In this document: positions 49,561-60,090 of the stretch, piece by piece
How positions within the stretch are numbered: the first letter of the stretch is position 1
Layout: each line of letters starts with the position of its first letter
DNA from: Streptococcus infantis ATCC 700779
Lineage (GTDB): Bacteria; Bacillota; Bacilli; Lactobacillales; Streptococcaceae
Assembly: GCF_000187465.1 (NCBI RefSeq)
Contig: NZ_GL732439.1
Coordinates: 1,386,462-1,450,461, forward strand
Direction: 5' to 3'
Length of the DNA stretch: 64,000 nt
Position numbers and translations under genes: made by a program
The notes under the pieces: model-generated
Told to the model about the DNA's origin: nothing
Database searches by the model: none
What the model saw: only the letters and a program-made list of their open reading frames with translations

Positions 49561-49753
49561 TAAACTCACATACTTATCCACTGGATTAGTATAGAAAAAG
49601 ACTATTAAATCAAAATCTAGACCTTTTATCCACAAGTTGTGGATAAATCTTTTAAACATTGTGGATTGTTTTTCACAAGTTGTGGAAAAATTGCTTGCTA
49701 TGTGATAAAATAGTGTTTAAGATTACACCATTTAGAAAAGGAGGAGTTTGTTG
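49561..49753 (+). other. oriC, part upstream of dnaA
   Basis: DnaA boxes: TTATCCACT 49574-49582; the perfect inverted pair TTATCCACA/TGTGGATAA at 49626-49646 with spacer AGT; TGTGGATTG 49660-49668; and the degenerate pair in TTTCACAAGTTGTGGAAAA (49671-49689). A likely dnaA -10 (TAAAAT 49706-49711) follows, so DnaA probably represses its own gene here. Confidence 0.85.
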
Positions 49754-51112
49754 TTGAAAGAAAAACAATTTTGGAATCAGATTTTAGAATTAGCTAAAGA
49801 GAGATTGACACGATCAATGTTTGATTTCTACGCAACACCTGCTGAATTAATAAAGGTTGAGGGAAATATAGCTACCATATTTTTGCCAAGATCTGAAATG
49901 GAAATGGTTTGGAGTACAAAACTCAATGATATTATTGTAGCTGTCGGTTTTCAAATCTATGACACTGAAATAAAAGCTCAATATGTATTGACTAAAGAAG
50001 ATTCTAATACCTCCGATATAGCAAGCAATGTTGAAAACAGTAATCATCAACAGGAAGAAATTAAAAAATCTATACCCTATTCAGAAACAGGATTAAGAGA
50101 TATCTATACTTTTGATAATTTTATCCAAGGTGATGGAAATATTTGGGCTAAGTCTGCTGCTTTAGCCGTCTCGGAAGATCCTGGACTAACTTATAATCCT
50201 CTTTTTATATATGGAGGACCTGGTCTAGGGAAAACTCACTTGCTCAATGCTCTGGGTAATGAAATTCTCAAAAAAAATCCTAATGCGCGTGTAAAATATA
50301 TTCCTGCTGAAAGTTTTATTAATGAATTTTTAGATCATTTAAGACTCAATGATATGGATAATTTTAAAAAAACCTATCGAAGTCTAGATCTCCTTCTTAT
50401 TGATGACATTCAATCTCTCAGTGGAAATAAAGTACAAACTCAGGATGAATTTTTCAATACATTCAACAAACTTCACAGTAATAATAAACAGATCGTTTTA
50501 ACGAGTGACCGTAGGCCAGAACAACTAGAAAATCTACCTGAACGACTTGTCACGCGCTTCTCATGGGGATTAACAACGGACATTACTCCACCTGATTTCG
50601 AAACTCGTATCGCTATCTTAAACAGTAAAACAGAGGATTTAGATTATCATTTTCAACCTGACACAATCGAATATTTGGCTGGCCAGTTTGATTCAAATGT
50701 ACGTGAATTAGAAGGTGCGCTCAAAGATATTAGTCTCATGGCTAAAGTCAAACAAATCAACACTATAACTGTGGATATTGCATCTGAGGCTATACGTGCT
50801 CGAAAACAAAGCGTCAGCACCATGATCGTCATTCCGATTGAAAAAATCCAAGAGGAAGTCGGAAAATTTTATGATGTGAGCGTTAAGGAGATGAAGGGAA
50901 CTAGACGTGTTCTGAATATTGTTCTAGCTCGCCAAGTTGCTATGTACCTAGCTAGAGAATTAACTGATAACAGTCTTCCAAAAATCGGAAAAGAATTTGG
51001 TGGTAAAGATCATACAACCGTCATTCATGCTCATGCAAAAATCAAATCTATGATTGAAACTGATGATAAATTACGTATAGAAATCGAAACCATCAAAAAG
51101 AAAATCAAATAA
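49754..51112 (+). CDS. dnaA: Chromosomal replication initiator DnaA
   Basis: 452 residues. Domain I (about 1-80), variable linker (81-118), AAA+ domain with Walker A GGPGLGKT (from residue 154) and Walker B LLIDDIQS, and domain IV with the DnaA signature [14 protein letters not shown]. It has a TTG start: AGGAGG (49739-49744) is followed by three in-frame TTG codons (49748, 49751, 49754). I take the last (MKEKQF), matching the annotated pneumococcal start. The linker differs strongly from pneumococcal DnaA. Confidence 0.96.
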   Translation: MKEKQFWNQILELAKERLTRSMFDFYATPAELIKVEGNIATIFLPRSEMEMVWSTKLNDIIVAVGFQIYDTEIKAQYVLTKEDSNTSDIASNVENSNHQQEEIKKSIPYSETGLRDIYTFDNFIQGDGNIWAKSAALAVSEDPGLTYNPLFIYGGPGLGKTHLLNALGNEILKKNPNARVKYIPAESFINEFLDHLRLNDMDNFKKTYRSLDLLLIDDIQSLSGNKVQTQDEFFNTFNKLHSNNKQIVLTSDRRPEQLENLPERLVTRFSWGLTTDITPPDFETRIAILNSKTEDLDYHFQPDTIEYLAGQFDSNVRELEGALKDISLMAKVKQINTITVDIASEAIRARKQSVSTMIVIPIEKIQEEVGKFYDVSVKEMKGTRRVLNIVLARQVAMYLARELTDNSLPKIGKEFGGKDHTTVIHAHAKIKSMIETDDKLRIEIETIKKKIK

Positions 51113-51114
51113 CT

Positions 51115-51123
51115 TGTGGATAA
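51115..51123 (+). promoter_or_regulatory. DnaA box downstream of dnaA
   Basis: TGTGGATAA, an exact DnaA box in reverse orientation, directly after the dnaA stop and at the start of the right-hand oriC part. Confidence 0.8.
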
Positions 51124-51198
51124 GTGTTTAAAATTTTACTGATTTATTAACAAATTTTAAACAAGTATAACTTCTTGATTTTTCTAAACTAAACTTGG

Positions 51199-51262
51199 TT
51201 TTCCACAGATTTCACACAGCCTACTATTACTATTAACCTTCTAATAATAAAAATAAATAAAG
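51199..51262 (+). other. Basal unwinding element: DnaA boxes, DnaA-trios, AT-rich tract
   Basis: TTTTCCACA (51199-51207) and TTTCACACA (51210-51218) are followed by a short GC step (GCC) and then TACTATTACTATTA (51222-51235), the complement-strand form of DnaA-trios, and an AT-rich tract to 51260. The layout matches the B. subtilis BUS (boxes, GC step, TACTATTACTTCTACTA). The dnaN ribosome site follows. Melting should start here. Confidence 0.75.
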
Positions 51263-51270
51263 GAGATTCC

Positions 51271-52407
51271 ATGATTCATTTTTCTATTAATAAAAATTTA
51301 TTCCTGCAATCATTAAATATTACAAAACGTGCTATTAGTTCAAAAAATGCTATTCCTGTTTTATCAACTATTAAAATTGATGTGACTAACGAAGGAATTA
51401 CATTAATTGGATCAAATGGTCAAATTTCAATTGAGAATTTCATTTCTCAAAAAGATGAAAATGCAGGTCTTTTGATTAACTCTTTAGGATCAATTCTTTT
51501 AGAGGCTTCTTTCTTTATCAATGTTGTTTCTAGTCTTCCAGATGTGACTCTTGATTTTAAAGAAATTGAACAACATCAGATTGTATTAACAAGTGGAAAA
51601 TCAGAGATTACCCTTAAAGGTAAAGACAGCGAACAGTATCCACGTATTCAGGAAATTGCAGCAAGTAATCCTTTAGTTCTTGAAACAAAACTTCTCAAAA
51701 AGATTATCAACGAAACTGCTTTTGCTGCTAGTGTACAAGAAAGCCGCCCAATCTTGACTGGTGTACACTTTGTCCTAAGTAATCATAAAGAATTGAAAAC
51801 AGTTGCGACAGATTCTCACCGTCTCAGTCAGAAGAAATTGACACTTGAAAAAAATAGTGATAATTTTGATGTTGTCATCCCAAGTCGCTCTCTACGCGAA
51901 TTTTCAGCTGTTTTTACGGACGATATTGAAACAGTAGAGATTTTCTTCGCAAACAACCAAATTCTCTTTAGAAGCGAAAATATTAGCTTCTATACACGCC
52001 TCTTAGAAGGTAATTATCCTGATACAGATCGTCTGATTCCAACAGATTTTAATACGACAGTAACTTTTGATGTTGTGAATCTACGTCAATCTATGGAACG
52101 TGCACGTCTCTTATCAAGTGCTACTCAAAATGGAACTGTAAAATTAGAAATCAAACAAGGAGTGGTTACAGCACATGTAAATTCTCCAGAAGTTGGTAAA
52201 GTAAACGAAGAAATCGATACAATTGCTGTATCTGGTGAAGATTTAACTATTAGCTTTAACCCAACTTACTTGATTGAAGCACTAAAAGCCTTGAATAGTG
52301 AAAAGGTAACAATCAGTTTCATTTCAGCAGTTCGTCCATTTACCTTGGTACCAGCTGATACAGATGAAGATTTCATGCAGCTGATTACACCAGTTCGTAC
52401 AAATTAA
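51271..52407 (+). CDS. dnaN: DNA polymerase III beta subunit (sliding clamp)
   Basis: 378 residues. Three clamp-domain repeats. The opening MIHFSINKNLFLQSLNIT and TDSHRLSQ in the second domain are typical, and the C-terminus LITPVRTN carries the usual end motif. It tethers polymerase and many repair proteins to DNA. Ribosome site AAAGGAGA. It directly follows oriC. Confidence 0.96.
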   Translation: MIHFSINKNLFLQSLNITKRAISSKNAIPVLSTIKIDVTNEGITLIGSNGQISIENFISQKDENAGLLINSLGSILLEASFFINVVSSLPDVTLDFKEIEQHQIVLTSGKSEITLKGKDSEQYPRIQEIAASNPLVLETKLLKKIINETAFAASVQESRPILTGVHFVLSNHKELKTVATDSHRLSQKKLTLEKNSDNFDVVIPSRSLREFSAVFTDDIETVEIFFANNQILFRSENISFYTRLLEGNYPDTDRLIPTDFNTTVTFDVVNLRQSMERARLLSSATQNGTVKLEIKQGVVTAHVNSPEVGKVNEEIDTIAVSGEDLTISFNPTYLIEALKALNSEKVTISFISAVRPFTLVPADTDEDFMQLITPVRTN

Positions 52408-52410
52408 GTT

Positions 52411-52442
52411 AAAGAGGTTGAGCCTAGCTCACCTCTTTTATG
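52411..52442 (+). terminator. Terminator of dnaN
   Basis: AAAGAGGT-T-GAGC pairs with GCTC-ACCTCTTT around CTA, followed by TTAT. Confidence 0.7.
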
Positions 52443-52449
52443 ATATAAT
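52441..52449 (+). promoter_or_regulatory. Extended -10 of the DUF951 gene
   Basis: TGATATAAT, 24 nt before the ATG and just after the dnaN terminator. Confidence 0.55.
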
Positions 52450-52473
52450 CAGAAATATGAAAAGGAGAGTAGT

Positions 52474-52668
52474 ATGTATCAAGTTGGAAATTTTGTTGAA
52501 ATGAAAAAACCACACGCTTGTACAATCAAATCTACAGGCAAAAAAGCGAATCGTTGGGAAATTACACGTCTAGGTGCAGATATCAAAATTAAATGCAGTA
52601 ATTGTGATCATGTTGTCATGATGAGTCGCTATGATTTTGAAAGAAAAATGAGTAAAATTATCGACTAA
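52474..52668 (+). CDS. DUF951 family protein
   Basis: 64 residues. MYQVGNFVEMKKPHACT, then RLGADIKIKCSNC and RYDFERKM are the DUF951 core. The two Cys in KCSNC and the upstream Cys may bind metal. The family sits between dnaN and ychF in many Firmicutes; its function is unknown to me. Ribosome site AAAGGAGAG. Confidence 0.85.
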   Translation: MYQVGNFVEMKKPHACTIKSTGKKANRWEITRLGADIKIKCSNCDHVVMMSRYDFERKMSKIID

Positions 52669-52707
52669 ATGCAAGTAGTTAGAGGGTTAGCAAGTTTTCC
52701 CTTTTTG

Positions 52708-52716
52708 TGTTATAAT
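52708..52716 (+). promoter_or_regulatory. Extended -10 of ychF
   Basis: TGTTATAAT, 36 nt before the ychF ATG. Confidence 0.55.
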
Positions 52717-52752
52717 ATTGAAGATTGAAATGTGAACGGAGATTGAGAAACT

Positions 52753-53868
52753 ATGGCTTTAACAGCAGGTATCGTGGGTTTGCCAAACGTTGGTAAATCA
52801 ACCCTATTTAATGCAATTACAAAAGCAGGAGCAGAGGCTGCAAACTATCCATTTGCAACTATTGACCCAAACGTTGGGATGGTAGAAGTTCCAGATGAAC
52901 GTCTACAAAAATTGACTGAAATGATTACTCCTAAGAAGACAGTCCCAACAACCTTTGAATTTACAGATATTGCAGGGATTGTAAAAGGTGCATCAAAAGG
53001 AGAAGGTCTCGGTAATAAATTCTTGGCCAATATCCGTGAAGTTGATGCCATTGTCCATGTAGTTCGTGCCTTTGATGATGAGAATGTCATGCGTGAGCAA
53101 GGTCGTGAAGATGCTTTTGTAGATCCATTAGCAGATATTGATACCATTAACCTAGAATTGATTCTTGCTGACTTAGAATCTGTTAATAAACGCTATGCGC
53201 GTGTGGAAAAGATGGCACGTACGCAAAAAGATAAGGAATCAGTTGCAGAATTTAACGTTCTCCAAAAGATTAAACCTGTCCTTGAAGACGGTAAATCAGC
53301 TCGTACTATTGAATTTACAGATGAAGAGCAAAAGGTTGTCAAAGGTCTTTTCCTCTTGACCACGAAACCAGTTCTTTATGTAGCTAACGTTGATGAGGAT
53401 GTGGTTGGAGACCCAGAATCTATCGATTATGTGAAGAAAATTCGTGAATTCGCAGCAACAGAAAATGCAGAGGTAGTGGTCATTTCTGCGCGTGCTGAAG
53501 AAGAAATTTCTGAGTTAGACGATGAAGATAAAAAAGAGTTTCTTGAAGCCATTGGTTTGACAGAATCAGGTGTGGATAAGTTGACTCGTGCAGCTTACCA
53601 TCTATTAGGACTTGGAACTTACTTCACAGCTGGTGAAAAAGAAGTTCGTGCTTGGACCTTTAAACGTGGCATGAAAGCTCCTCAAGCTGCTGGAATTATC
53701 CACTCTGACTTCGAAAAAGGCTTTATTCGTGCAGTGACTATGTCTTATGATGATTTGATTAAATACGGTTCTGAAAAGGCGGTAAAAGAAGCTGGACGCT
53801 TACGTGAAGAAGGAAAAGAATATGTCGTTCAAGATGGCGATATTATGGAATTCCGCTTTAACGTATAA
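52753..53868 (+). CDS. ychF: Redox-regulated ATPase YchF
   Basis: 371 residues. G1 loop [14 protein letters not shown] (residues 7-20), a G3 [10 protein letters not shown], a coiled-coil insertion and a C-terminal TGS domain with the [11 protein letters not shown] motif. It belongs to the Obg-related family but prefers ATP, and binds ribosomes. The coding sequence contains one exact DnaA box at 53571-53579. A hairpin follows it. Confidence 0.95.
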   Translation: MALTAGIVGLPNVGKSTLFNAITKAGAEAANYPFATIDPNVGMVEVPDERLQKLTEMITPKKTVPTTFEFTDIAGIVKGASKGEGLGNKFLANIREVDAIVHVVRAFDDENVMREQGREDAFVDPLADIDTINLELILADLESVNKRYARVEKMARTQKDKESVAEFNVLQKIKPVLEDGKSARTIEFTDEEQKVVKGLFLLTTKPVLYVANVDEDVVGDPESIDYVKKIREFAATENAEVVVISARAEEEISELDDEDKKEFLEAIGLTESGVDKLTRAAYHLLGLGTYFTAGEKEVRAWTFKRGMKAPQAAGIIHSDFEKGFIRAVTMSYDDLIKYGSEKAVKEAGRLREEGKEYVVQDGDIMEFRFNV

Positions 53869-53892
53869 TCAACATTTTTAATAGTGTCAATT

Positions 53893-53922
53893 AGGTTGGA
53901 AAAAAAATTCCAACCCTTTTGG
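53893..53922 (+). terminator. Hairpin after ychF
   Basis: GGTTGGAA pairs with TTCCAACC around AAAAAA, with only CTTTTGG after it; a weak terminator, so ychF may read through into pth. Confidence 0.5.
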
Positions 53923-53941
53923 CTTTTGAAAGGAAATTTAA

Positions 53942-54511
53942 ATGACAAAATTACTAGTAGGATTGGGAAATCCAGGGGATAAATATTTTGAGACAAAGCA
54001 TAATGTTGGTTTTATGTTGATTGACCAACTAGCAAAAAAACAGAATGTCACCTTTACACACGATAAAATATTCCAAGCTGAATTAGCTTCATTTTTCCTT
54101 AATGGTGAAAAAATTTATCTGGTAAAACCCACTACTTTTATGAATGAAAGTGGGAAAGCAGTTCATGCTTTATTAACTTACTATGGTTTAGATATCGAAG
54201 ATTTACTGATTATTTACGATGATCTTGACATGGAAGTAGGAAAAATTCGACTTCGCGCTAAAGGATCAGCTGGCGGTCATAATGGTATCAAGTCAATTAT
54301 CCAACATATTGGTACACAGGTTTTCAATCGTGTAAAGATTGGTATCGGTAGACCTAAAAAAGGGATGTCAGTAGTTCACCACGTTTTGAGTAAATTTGAC
54401 AAGGATGACTATATAGGTATTTTACAGTCTATTGACAAGGTTGACGATGCTGTAAATTATTATTTACAAGAGAAAAACTTTGAAAAAACAATGCAGAAAT
54501 ACAATGGGTAA
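53942..54511 (+). CDS. pth: Peptidyl-tRNA hydrolase
   Basis: 189 residues. [19 protein letters not shown] (with the catalytic His), [10 protein letters not shown], and [12 protein letters not shown] are intact. It releases tRNA from peptidyl-tRNA that drops off ribosomes. mfd starts 4 nt after its stop. Confidence 0.96.
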   Translation: MTKLLVGLGNPGDKYFETKHNVGFMLIDQLAKKQNVTFTHDKIFQAELASFFLNGEKIYLVKPTTFMNESGKAVHALLTYYGLDIEDLLIIYDDLDMEVGKIRLRAKGSAGGHNGIKSIIQHIGTQVFNRVKIGIGRPKKGMSVVHHVLSKFDKDDYIGILQSIDKVDDAVNYYLQEKNFEKTMQKYNG

Positions 54512-54515
54512 GGGA

Positions 54516-57500
54516 ATGTCATTAATCGAATTCTTTTTAGAGAACAAGCAGATACAATTATGGAGTGAACATTTATCTCTCAAGCAGAGGGAATTACTAC
54601 TAGGTCTCTCTGGTTCAGCAAAGTCTTTAGCTATTGCAAGTAGTGTTAAAAATCAGAACAAGATTTTAGTAATGACATCTACTTATGGAGAAGCTGATCG
54701 TCTAGTAAATGATTTAATTTCTATCCTGGGTACTGATATGGTTTATCCATTTTTAGTAGATGATTCACCAATGGTAGAATTTTTAGTATCGTCTCAAGAA
54801 AAGATTTTTTCAAGAGTTGAAGCCTTGCGTTTTCTAAGAGATAAATCTCAAAAAGGAATACTAGTTTGTAACATGGCAGCTAGCCGTTTATTCTTACCAG
54901 ATCCTCAAGTCTTTGATAACAGTGTGTTAAAACTTGAAGTTGGCGAAGAGTGTGAACAAAGAGAATTAAAAAATCAATTGATTTCACTTGGTTATAAAAA
55001 AGTTACTCAAGTTCAAAGTCAAGGTGAATTTAGTCTTCGAGGGGATATTTTAGATATCTTTGAAACTTCACAACTATCTCCTTACCGAATAGAATTTTTT
55101 GGTGATGAAATAGATGGGATTAGAGAATTCGACGCAGATACACAATTATCAAAAGATAGTCAATCTCAAGTCTTAATCTATCCAGCTAGTGACATTTTAT
55201 TAACTGTTGAGGATTACAATCGTGGTCAACAATTCTTAGAACATGAGATTGATAAAACTATTTCACCTACATTAAAGTCGTACCTAGAAGAAGTTTTTAG
55301 TTGTGCGAAAGAGCAAGTTCTTCATGCTGATATTCGTAAATTTTTGTCTGTTTTTTATAAAAAACAGTGGACCTTGATTGACTACTTGAACCAAGCACCT
55401 ATTATCTTTGATGATTTTCAAAAAATCATGAATCAGTATGATATTTTTGATAAGGAAACAGCCGGCTACTTTACAGAGGATTTACAAAATAGTAAAGCTG
55501 TATCAAGTTTACAATATTTTGCTGATGTAGAAAGTCAGTTTAAAAAATATTTACCAGCTAGCTTCTTTTCTAATTTTCAAAAGGGACTTGGAAATCTAAA
55601 ATTTGATCATCTTTATCAATTTAATCAATATCCAATGCAAGAATTCTTCAATCAGTTTTCTTTTCTGAAAGAAGAAATTGAACGCTATAAAAAATTAAAA
55701 TATACGATTGTTCTTCAATCAAGCAGCCAAACAGAACTAAAAAAACTGTCAACGATTCTTGATGAATATAGCATTAAAGTTGACAATAGTAATCAAAGTG
55801 AAATCTGTAAAGGAACTGTCAATCTTGTTGAAGGAAACCTTCGTCATGGTTTTCATTTTGTGGATGAGAATCTTGTATTCATCACTGAGTATGAAATATT
55901 CAAAAAGAAAATTAAACGTAAATATAGAAGACAAAATATCAGTAATGCTGAGAGATTAAAGGACTATAATGAGCTCCAAAAAGGAGATTATGTTGTTCAT
56001 CAAATTCATGGGATTGGTCAATATTTAGGAATCGAAACGATTGAACTCAAAGGGATTCACCGAGATTATGTAAGTATCCAATATCAAAATGGAGATCGAA
56101 TTTCTATCCCTGTAGAACAAATCCAAACCTTATCTAAGTATGTTTCAAGTGACGGTAAGGCTCCAAAGTTAAACAAATTAAACGATGGACGTTTTAAAAA
56201 AGCTAAGCAAAAAGTTAAAAATCAAGTTGAAGACATTGCAGATGACTTAATTAAGTTATATGCAGAGAGGAGTCAACTTGAAGGTTTTGCATTTTCAAAA
56301 GATGATGAAGATCAAGTTGCTTTTGATGAGGCTTTCCCTTATGTTGAAACTGAAGATCAACTTCGAAGTATCGAAGAAATTAAGAAAGATATGCAGGCTT
56401 CTCAACCAATGGATAGACTTTTGGTTGGAGATGTTGGTTTTGGTAAAACAGAAGTTGCCATGCGAGCTGCTTTTAAGGCTGTCAATAATCATAAACAGGT
56501 TGTTGTTTTAGTACCTACTACAGTTTTGGCTCAGCAACATTATAGTAATTTCAAGGAAAGATTTGAACAGTTTGCTGTCAATGTAGATGTTTTGAGTCGT
56601 TTTAGAAGTAAAAAAGAGCAGACTGAAACACTTGAAAAATTGAAAAAAGGCCAAGTTGATATCCTGATAGGAACCCATCGAGTTTTGTCTAAAGATGTTG
56701 AATTTTCTGATTTAGGCTTGATCATCATCGATGAGGAACAACGTTTTGGTGTCAAACATAAGGAAGCTTTGAAGGAATTAAAAAAGAAGGTTGATGTCTT
56801 AACTTTGACAGCTACACCAATTCCTCGAACTCTACATATGTCTATGCTAGGTATTCGAGATTTATCTGTCATCGAAACTCCCCCAACCAATCGATATCCT
56901 GTACAAACCTATGTCCTTGAACAGAATGATCGTGTCATTCGAGATGCTGTATTGAGAGAAATTGATCGTGGTGGTCAGGTTTACTATCTTTACAATAAAG
57001 TTGACACGATTGAAAAGAAGGTTTCAGAGTTACAAGAACTGATTCCAGAAGCTTCTATTGGTTTTGTTCATGGTCAAATGAGTGAAATTCGTTTGGAGAA
57101 CACACTACTTGATTTCATTGAAGGTGAATATGATATTTTAGTAACCACGACAATCATTGAAACAGGGGTAGACATTCCAAATGCCAATACCTTGTTTATC
57201 GAAAATGCGGATCACATGGGTCTGTCTACCTTGTATCAATTAAGAGGTCGGGTTGGTCGTAGTAATCGAATCGCTTATGCCTATCTTATGTATCGACCTG
57301 ACAAATCTTTGACAGAAGTTTCAGAAAAGAGATTAGAAGCTATCAAGGGATTTACTGAATTGGGTTCTGGTTTCAAAATCGCTATGCGCGATTTATCCAT
57401 TCGTGGAGCGGGTAATCTTTTAGGAAGTTCGCAGTCCGGTTTTATTGATTCAGTTGGTTTTGAACTCTATTCTCAATTACTGGAAGAAGCAATTGCTAAG

Positions 57501-58007
57501 AAAAATGGAACTGACAAGAAACGTGAAAAAGGAAATGCTGAGTTAATTCTACAAATTGATGCCTATCTTCCGGATGAGTACATTTCAGATGAACGACATA
57601 AAATTGAGATTTACAAGAGAATTCGTCAGATTGACAACCGTGTCAACTATGAAGAATTACAAGATGAGTTAATTGACCGTTTTGGTGAGTATCCAGATGT
57701 AGTTGCCTATCTCTTAGAAATTGGATTAGCTAAAGCTTATCTAGATAAAGTATTTGTCAATCGAGTTGAAAGAAGAAATAATAAGCTTGTCATTCAATTT
57801 GAAAAAATATCGCAACAGCTATTTTTAACCCAAGATTATTTCCAGGCTCTTTCTCAGACAAATTTGAAGGCTAATATTTCTGAAAATCAAGGTTTGATTG
57901 AAGTTGTATTTGATATTCGAAATAAAAAAGATTATGAGATTTTAGAAGGACTCTTAACCTTTGGAGAATCGTTAGCGAAGATAAAAGACTTAAAAGAGTC
58001 ACATTAG
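54516..58007 (+). CDS. mfd: Transcription-repair coupling factor Mfd
   Basis: 1163 residues from MSLIEFFLENKQ. UvrB-like N-terminal domains (about 1-330), RNA polymerase-interacting domain (about 480-545, GDYVVHQIHGIGQYLG), helicase core with Walker A GDVGFGKTEVA, DEEQ box IIIDEEQRFG and motif VI QLRGRVGRS, then the C-terminal TRCF domain. It removes stalled RNA polymerase and recruits UvrA. The ATG at 54516 aligns best with pneumococcal Mfd and has AAGGGA just before it; 54504 and 54480 are other in-frame ATGs. Confidence 0.94.
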   Translation: MSLIEFFLENKQIQLWSEHLSLKQRELLLGLSGSAKSLAIASSVKNQNKILVMTSTYGEADRLVNDLISILGTDMVYPFLVDDSPMVEFLVSSQEKIFSRVEALRFLRDKSQKGILVCNMAASRLFLPDPQVFDNSVLKLEVGEECEQRELKNQLISLGYKKVTQVQSQGEFSLRGDILDIFETSQLSPYRIEFFGDEIDGIREFDADTQLSKDSQSQVLIYPASDILLTVEDYNRGQQFLEHEIDKTISPTLKSYLEEVFSCAKEQVLHADIRKFLSVFYKKQWTLIDYLNQAPIIFDDFQKIMNQYDIFDKETAGYFTEDLQNSKAVSSLQYFADVESQFKKYLPASFFSNFQKGLGNLKFDHLYQFNQYPMQEFFNQFSFLKEEIERYKKLKYTIVLQSSSQTELKKLSTILDEYSIKVDNSNQSEICKGTVNLVEGNLRHGFHFVDENLVFITEYEIFKKKIKRKYRRQNISNAERLKDYNELQKGDYVVHQIHGIGQYLGIETIELKGIHRDYVSIQYQNGDRISIPVEQIQTLSKYVSSDGKAPKLNKLNDGRFKKAKQKVKNQVEDIADDLIKLYAERSQLEGFAFSKDDEDQVAFDEAFPYVETEDQLRSIEEIKKDMQASQPMDRLLVGDVGFGKTEVAMRAAFKAVNNHKQVVVLVPTTVLAQQHYSNFKERFEQFAVNVDVLSRFRSKKEQTETLEKLKKGQVDILIGTHRVLSKDVEFSDLGLIIIDEEQRFGVKHKEALKELKKKVDVLTLTATPIPRTLHMSMLGIRDLSVIETPPTNRYPVQTYVLEQNDRVIRDAVLREIDRGGQVYYLYNKVDTIEKKVSELQELIPEASIGFVHGQMSEIRLENTLLDFIEGEYDILVTTTIIETGVDIPNANTLFIENADHMGLSTLYQLRGRVGRSNRIAYAYLMYRPDKSLTEVSEKRLEAIKGFTELGSGFKIAMRDLSIRGAGNLLGSSQSGFIDSVGFELYSQLLEEAIAKKNGTDKKREKGNAELILQIDAYLPDEYISDERHKIEIYKRIRQIDNRVNYEELQDELIDRFGEYPDVVAYLLEIGLAKAYLDKVFVNRVERRNNKLVIQFEKISQQLFLTQDYFQALSQTNLKANISENQGLIEVVFDIRNKKDYEILEGLLTFGESLAKIKDLKESH

Positions 58008-58072
58008 GGATTACCTTTTTTCTTCTATAAAAGGGATAAAAATGGTACAATAATAATTTGAGGTATTATAAG

Positions 58073-58339
58073 ATGAGATTAGATAAATATTTAAAAGTAT
58101 CACGAATTATTAAACGTCGTACGGTAGCTAAGGAAGTTGCAGATAAAGGGCGAATCAAGGTAAACGGTATCCTTGCTAAAAGTTCAACTGATTTAAAAAT
58201 CAATGATCAGGTTGAAATTCGTTTTGGAAATAAATTGTTGCTTGTAAAGGTACTGGAAATGAAAGATAGCACTAAAAAAGAAGATGCAGCTGGAATGTAT
58301 GAAATTATCAGTGAAACAAGGGTAGAAGACGATGTATAA
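58073..58339 (+). CDS. rqcP: RqcP, S4-domain ribosome quality control protein
   Basis: 88 residues from [16 protein letters not shown], nearly all S4 domain. Homologues bind stalled 50S-peptidyl-tRNA and act with RqcH in alanine tailing. I start at ATG 58073 because GAGG is 9 nt upstream; a TTG at 58058 lies in that site. It overlaps divIC by 8 nt. Confidence 0.9.
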   Translation: MRLDKYLKVSRIIKRRTVAKEVADKGRIKVNGILAKSSTDLKINDQVEIRFGNKLLLVKVLEMKDSTKKEDAAGMYEIISETRVEDDV

Positions 58340-58700
58340 AAAAATAGTCCAAATGAATAATTCATTTATTCAAAATGAACACCAACGACGTAAATACATG
58401 ATGGAAGAACGTCAAAAACGTAATCGTTTTATGGGTTGGGTTTTGATTTTGATTATGTTGCTATTCATCTTACCAACTTACAATTTAGCACAAAGTTACC
58501 AACAATTACTAACACGTCGCCAGCAACTAGCTGATTTGAAAAAACAATATCAGGACTTGAGCGATGAAAAGGATAAAGAAGCTAGTTTAGCAACTAAGCT
58601 AAAAGATGAATCCTATGCGGCTAAATATTCCCGTGCAAAATATTATTATTCAAAAACATGGGAGGAAGTTTATACAATTCCGGACTTACTTCCTAGGTAA
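58332..58700 (+). CDS. divIC: Cell division protein DivIC (FtsB-like)
   Basis: 122 residues. A cytoplasmic basic N-terminus, one membrane segment (about 36-54, [18 protein letters not shown]) and an extracellular coiled coil (about 55-100). It works with FtsL and DivIB at the septum. The position between rqcP and tilS agrees with other streptococci. Confidence 0.9.
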   Translation: MYKKIVQMNNSFIQNEHQRRKYMMEERQKRNRFMGWVLILIMLLFILPTYNLAQSYQQLLTRRQQLADLKKQYQDLSDEKDKEASLATKLKDESYAAKYSRAKYYYSKTWEEVYTIPDLLPR

Positions 58701-58706
58701 TGCAAA

Positions 58707-58829
58707 ATGGAAAATTTATTAGATATTATCGAAAAATTTTTAAGTCAGTCAGATGAAAAATTAGATGAGTTAGCTCAAAAGAATCATCTGTTACGACTAC
58801 AAGAAGAAGAGGGGAAAAAGAATGCGTAA
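58707..58829 (+). CDS. Small conserved hypothetical protein, 40 aa
   Basis: A 40-codon ORF, MENLLDIIEKFLSQSDEKLDE to EEEGKKNA, below usual ORF cut-offs. It starts 6 nt after the divIC stop; the next gene's ATG (58822) lies 8 nt inside its end. It is rich in Leu, Glu and Lys and probably one amphipathic helix. The same position in S. pneumoniae has a similar tiny gene (SP_0009, from memory). Function unknown. Confidence 0.7.
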   Translation: MENLLDIIEKFLSQSDEKLDELAQKNHLLRLQEEEGKKNA

Positions 58830-60090
58830 ATTTTTAGTGATATTACTACTTCCTATTTTCCTAAAAAGCGTTCAAGTAGTAAGCACTGAGAATCCAGTTA
58901 TCATTCCAAAACAAGAAGTTTATTCTTTAACTCATACTCCATATCATTTTTATTATCAAGATATTATAGAATCTCCAAAATTTTATGGTGAGACGCCAGT
59001 TTATTCTACAGAAGACCTGATTAAAGAATCAGGAAAAGTCAATACGGAAACAAAATTATCTGTTTTAGAATGGCGATTAAATAAACAAGGACAGCCTGTC
59101 TTTAAATTGTCAAATAATCAATTTGTAATGGCTGATAAACGACTTTTATACGATAGTTCCATCGTAAACGATTTTTCTAAGCGAGTATGGCTAGAACTAG
59201 GATTTGTCGTTTATAATAGTCCTTATGATCAACAAGAAGTAAAGTCTACTTTAGCGCCTTATCAAGAAGTTGAAGCAGATATGTCTATTTTTGCTGAAGG
59301 TCGTGAATTCTTACATATCAAGCAAACGGGCTGGATTTCGAAGGATTATATTTCCGATGATGATAATCGTATTCAGAAAGTACAAGAGTTGCTATCTGCG
59401 AATTATCAAAATGAACAGTTCTCTATTTATATTAAACAATTGAGTACAGGTAAGGAAGCTGGCATTAATGAAAATCAAAAAATGTACGCTGCTAGTGTTA
59501 TGAAATTACCTTATCTTTATTCTGTTCAGGAAAAAATCAATCAAGGTGATTACCAACTTGACACGAAATTGAAGTATGTTTCCGAAGTTAATGATTTCCC
59601 TGGTTCTTATAAACCGGAAGGAAGCGGAAGTCTCCCTAAAACAGCGGACAATAAAGAATACACAATCAAAGATTTAATCACAAAAACTGCAAAAGAATCT
59701 GACAATGTAGCTCATAATATTCTTGCTTATTATATTACGAATAAATCAGATGAAGCCTTTAAAAAAGAAATGGCTACTATCGCAGGTGAAGAATGGGATG
59801 TGACAGATAAGATGGCTTCAGCTAAAACGGCTGGTCAAGTTATGGAATCTATTTATAATCAGAATGGTTTTGTTTTAGAATCTCTTTCACAAACATCTTT
59901 TGATAATCAGCGGATTGCTAAGAATATTTCTGCTAAGGTAGCCCATAAAATTGGGGATGCAGATGAATTTAAACACGATGTGGGAATAGTCTATACAGAT
60001 TCTCCTTTCGTTATTTCAATCTTTACCAAAAATTCTGATTACGACACTATTTCTAAAATTGCTAAGGATGTCTACGAGGTCCTAAAATGA
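58822..60090 (+). CDS. Class A beta-lactamase-like serine hydrolase, exported
   Basis: 422 residues. N-terminal signal peptide (about 1-20), an SH3-like part, and a penicillin-interacting fold (about 190-422) with Ser-Xaa-Xaa-Lys in [10 protein letters not shown], Ser-Asp-Asn in KESDNVAHN, and KIG (AHKIGDADE) instead of KTG. The order fits a wall-related serine hydrolase such as SP_0010. It is not a known penicillin resistance enzyme. tilS overlaps its end by 4 nt. Confidence 0.82.
   Translation: MRKFLVILLLPIFLKSVQVVSTENPVIIPKQEVYSLTHTPYHFYYQDIIESPKFYGETPVYSTEDLIKESGKVNTETKLSVLEWRLNKQGQPVFKLSNNQFVMADKRLLYDSSIVNDFSKRVWLELGFVVYNSPYDQQEVKSTLAPYQEVEADMSIFAEGREFLHIKQTGWISKDYISDDDNRIQKVQELLSANYQNEQFSIYIKQLSTGKEAGINENQKMYAASVMKLPYLYSVQEKINQGDYQLDTKLKYVSEVNDFPGSYKPEGSGSLPKTADNKEYTIKDLITKTAKESDNVAHNILAYYITNKSDEAFKKEMATIAGEEWDVTDKMASAKTAGQVMESIYNQNGFVLESLSQTSFDNQRIAKNISAKVAHKIGDADEFKHDVGIVYTDSPFVISIFTKNSDYDTISKIAKDVYEVLK

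Noticed and set aside
53571..53579. DnaA box in ychF as part of oriC
   Set aside because: A single TGTGGATAA encoding Val-Asp-Lys in a conserved gene; no cluster around it.
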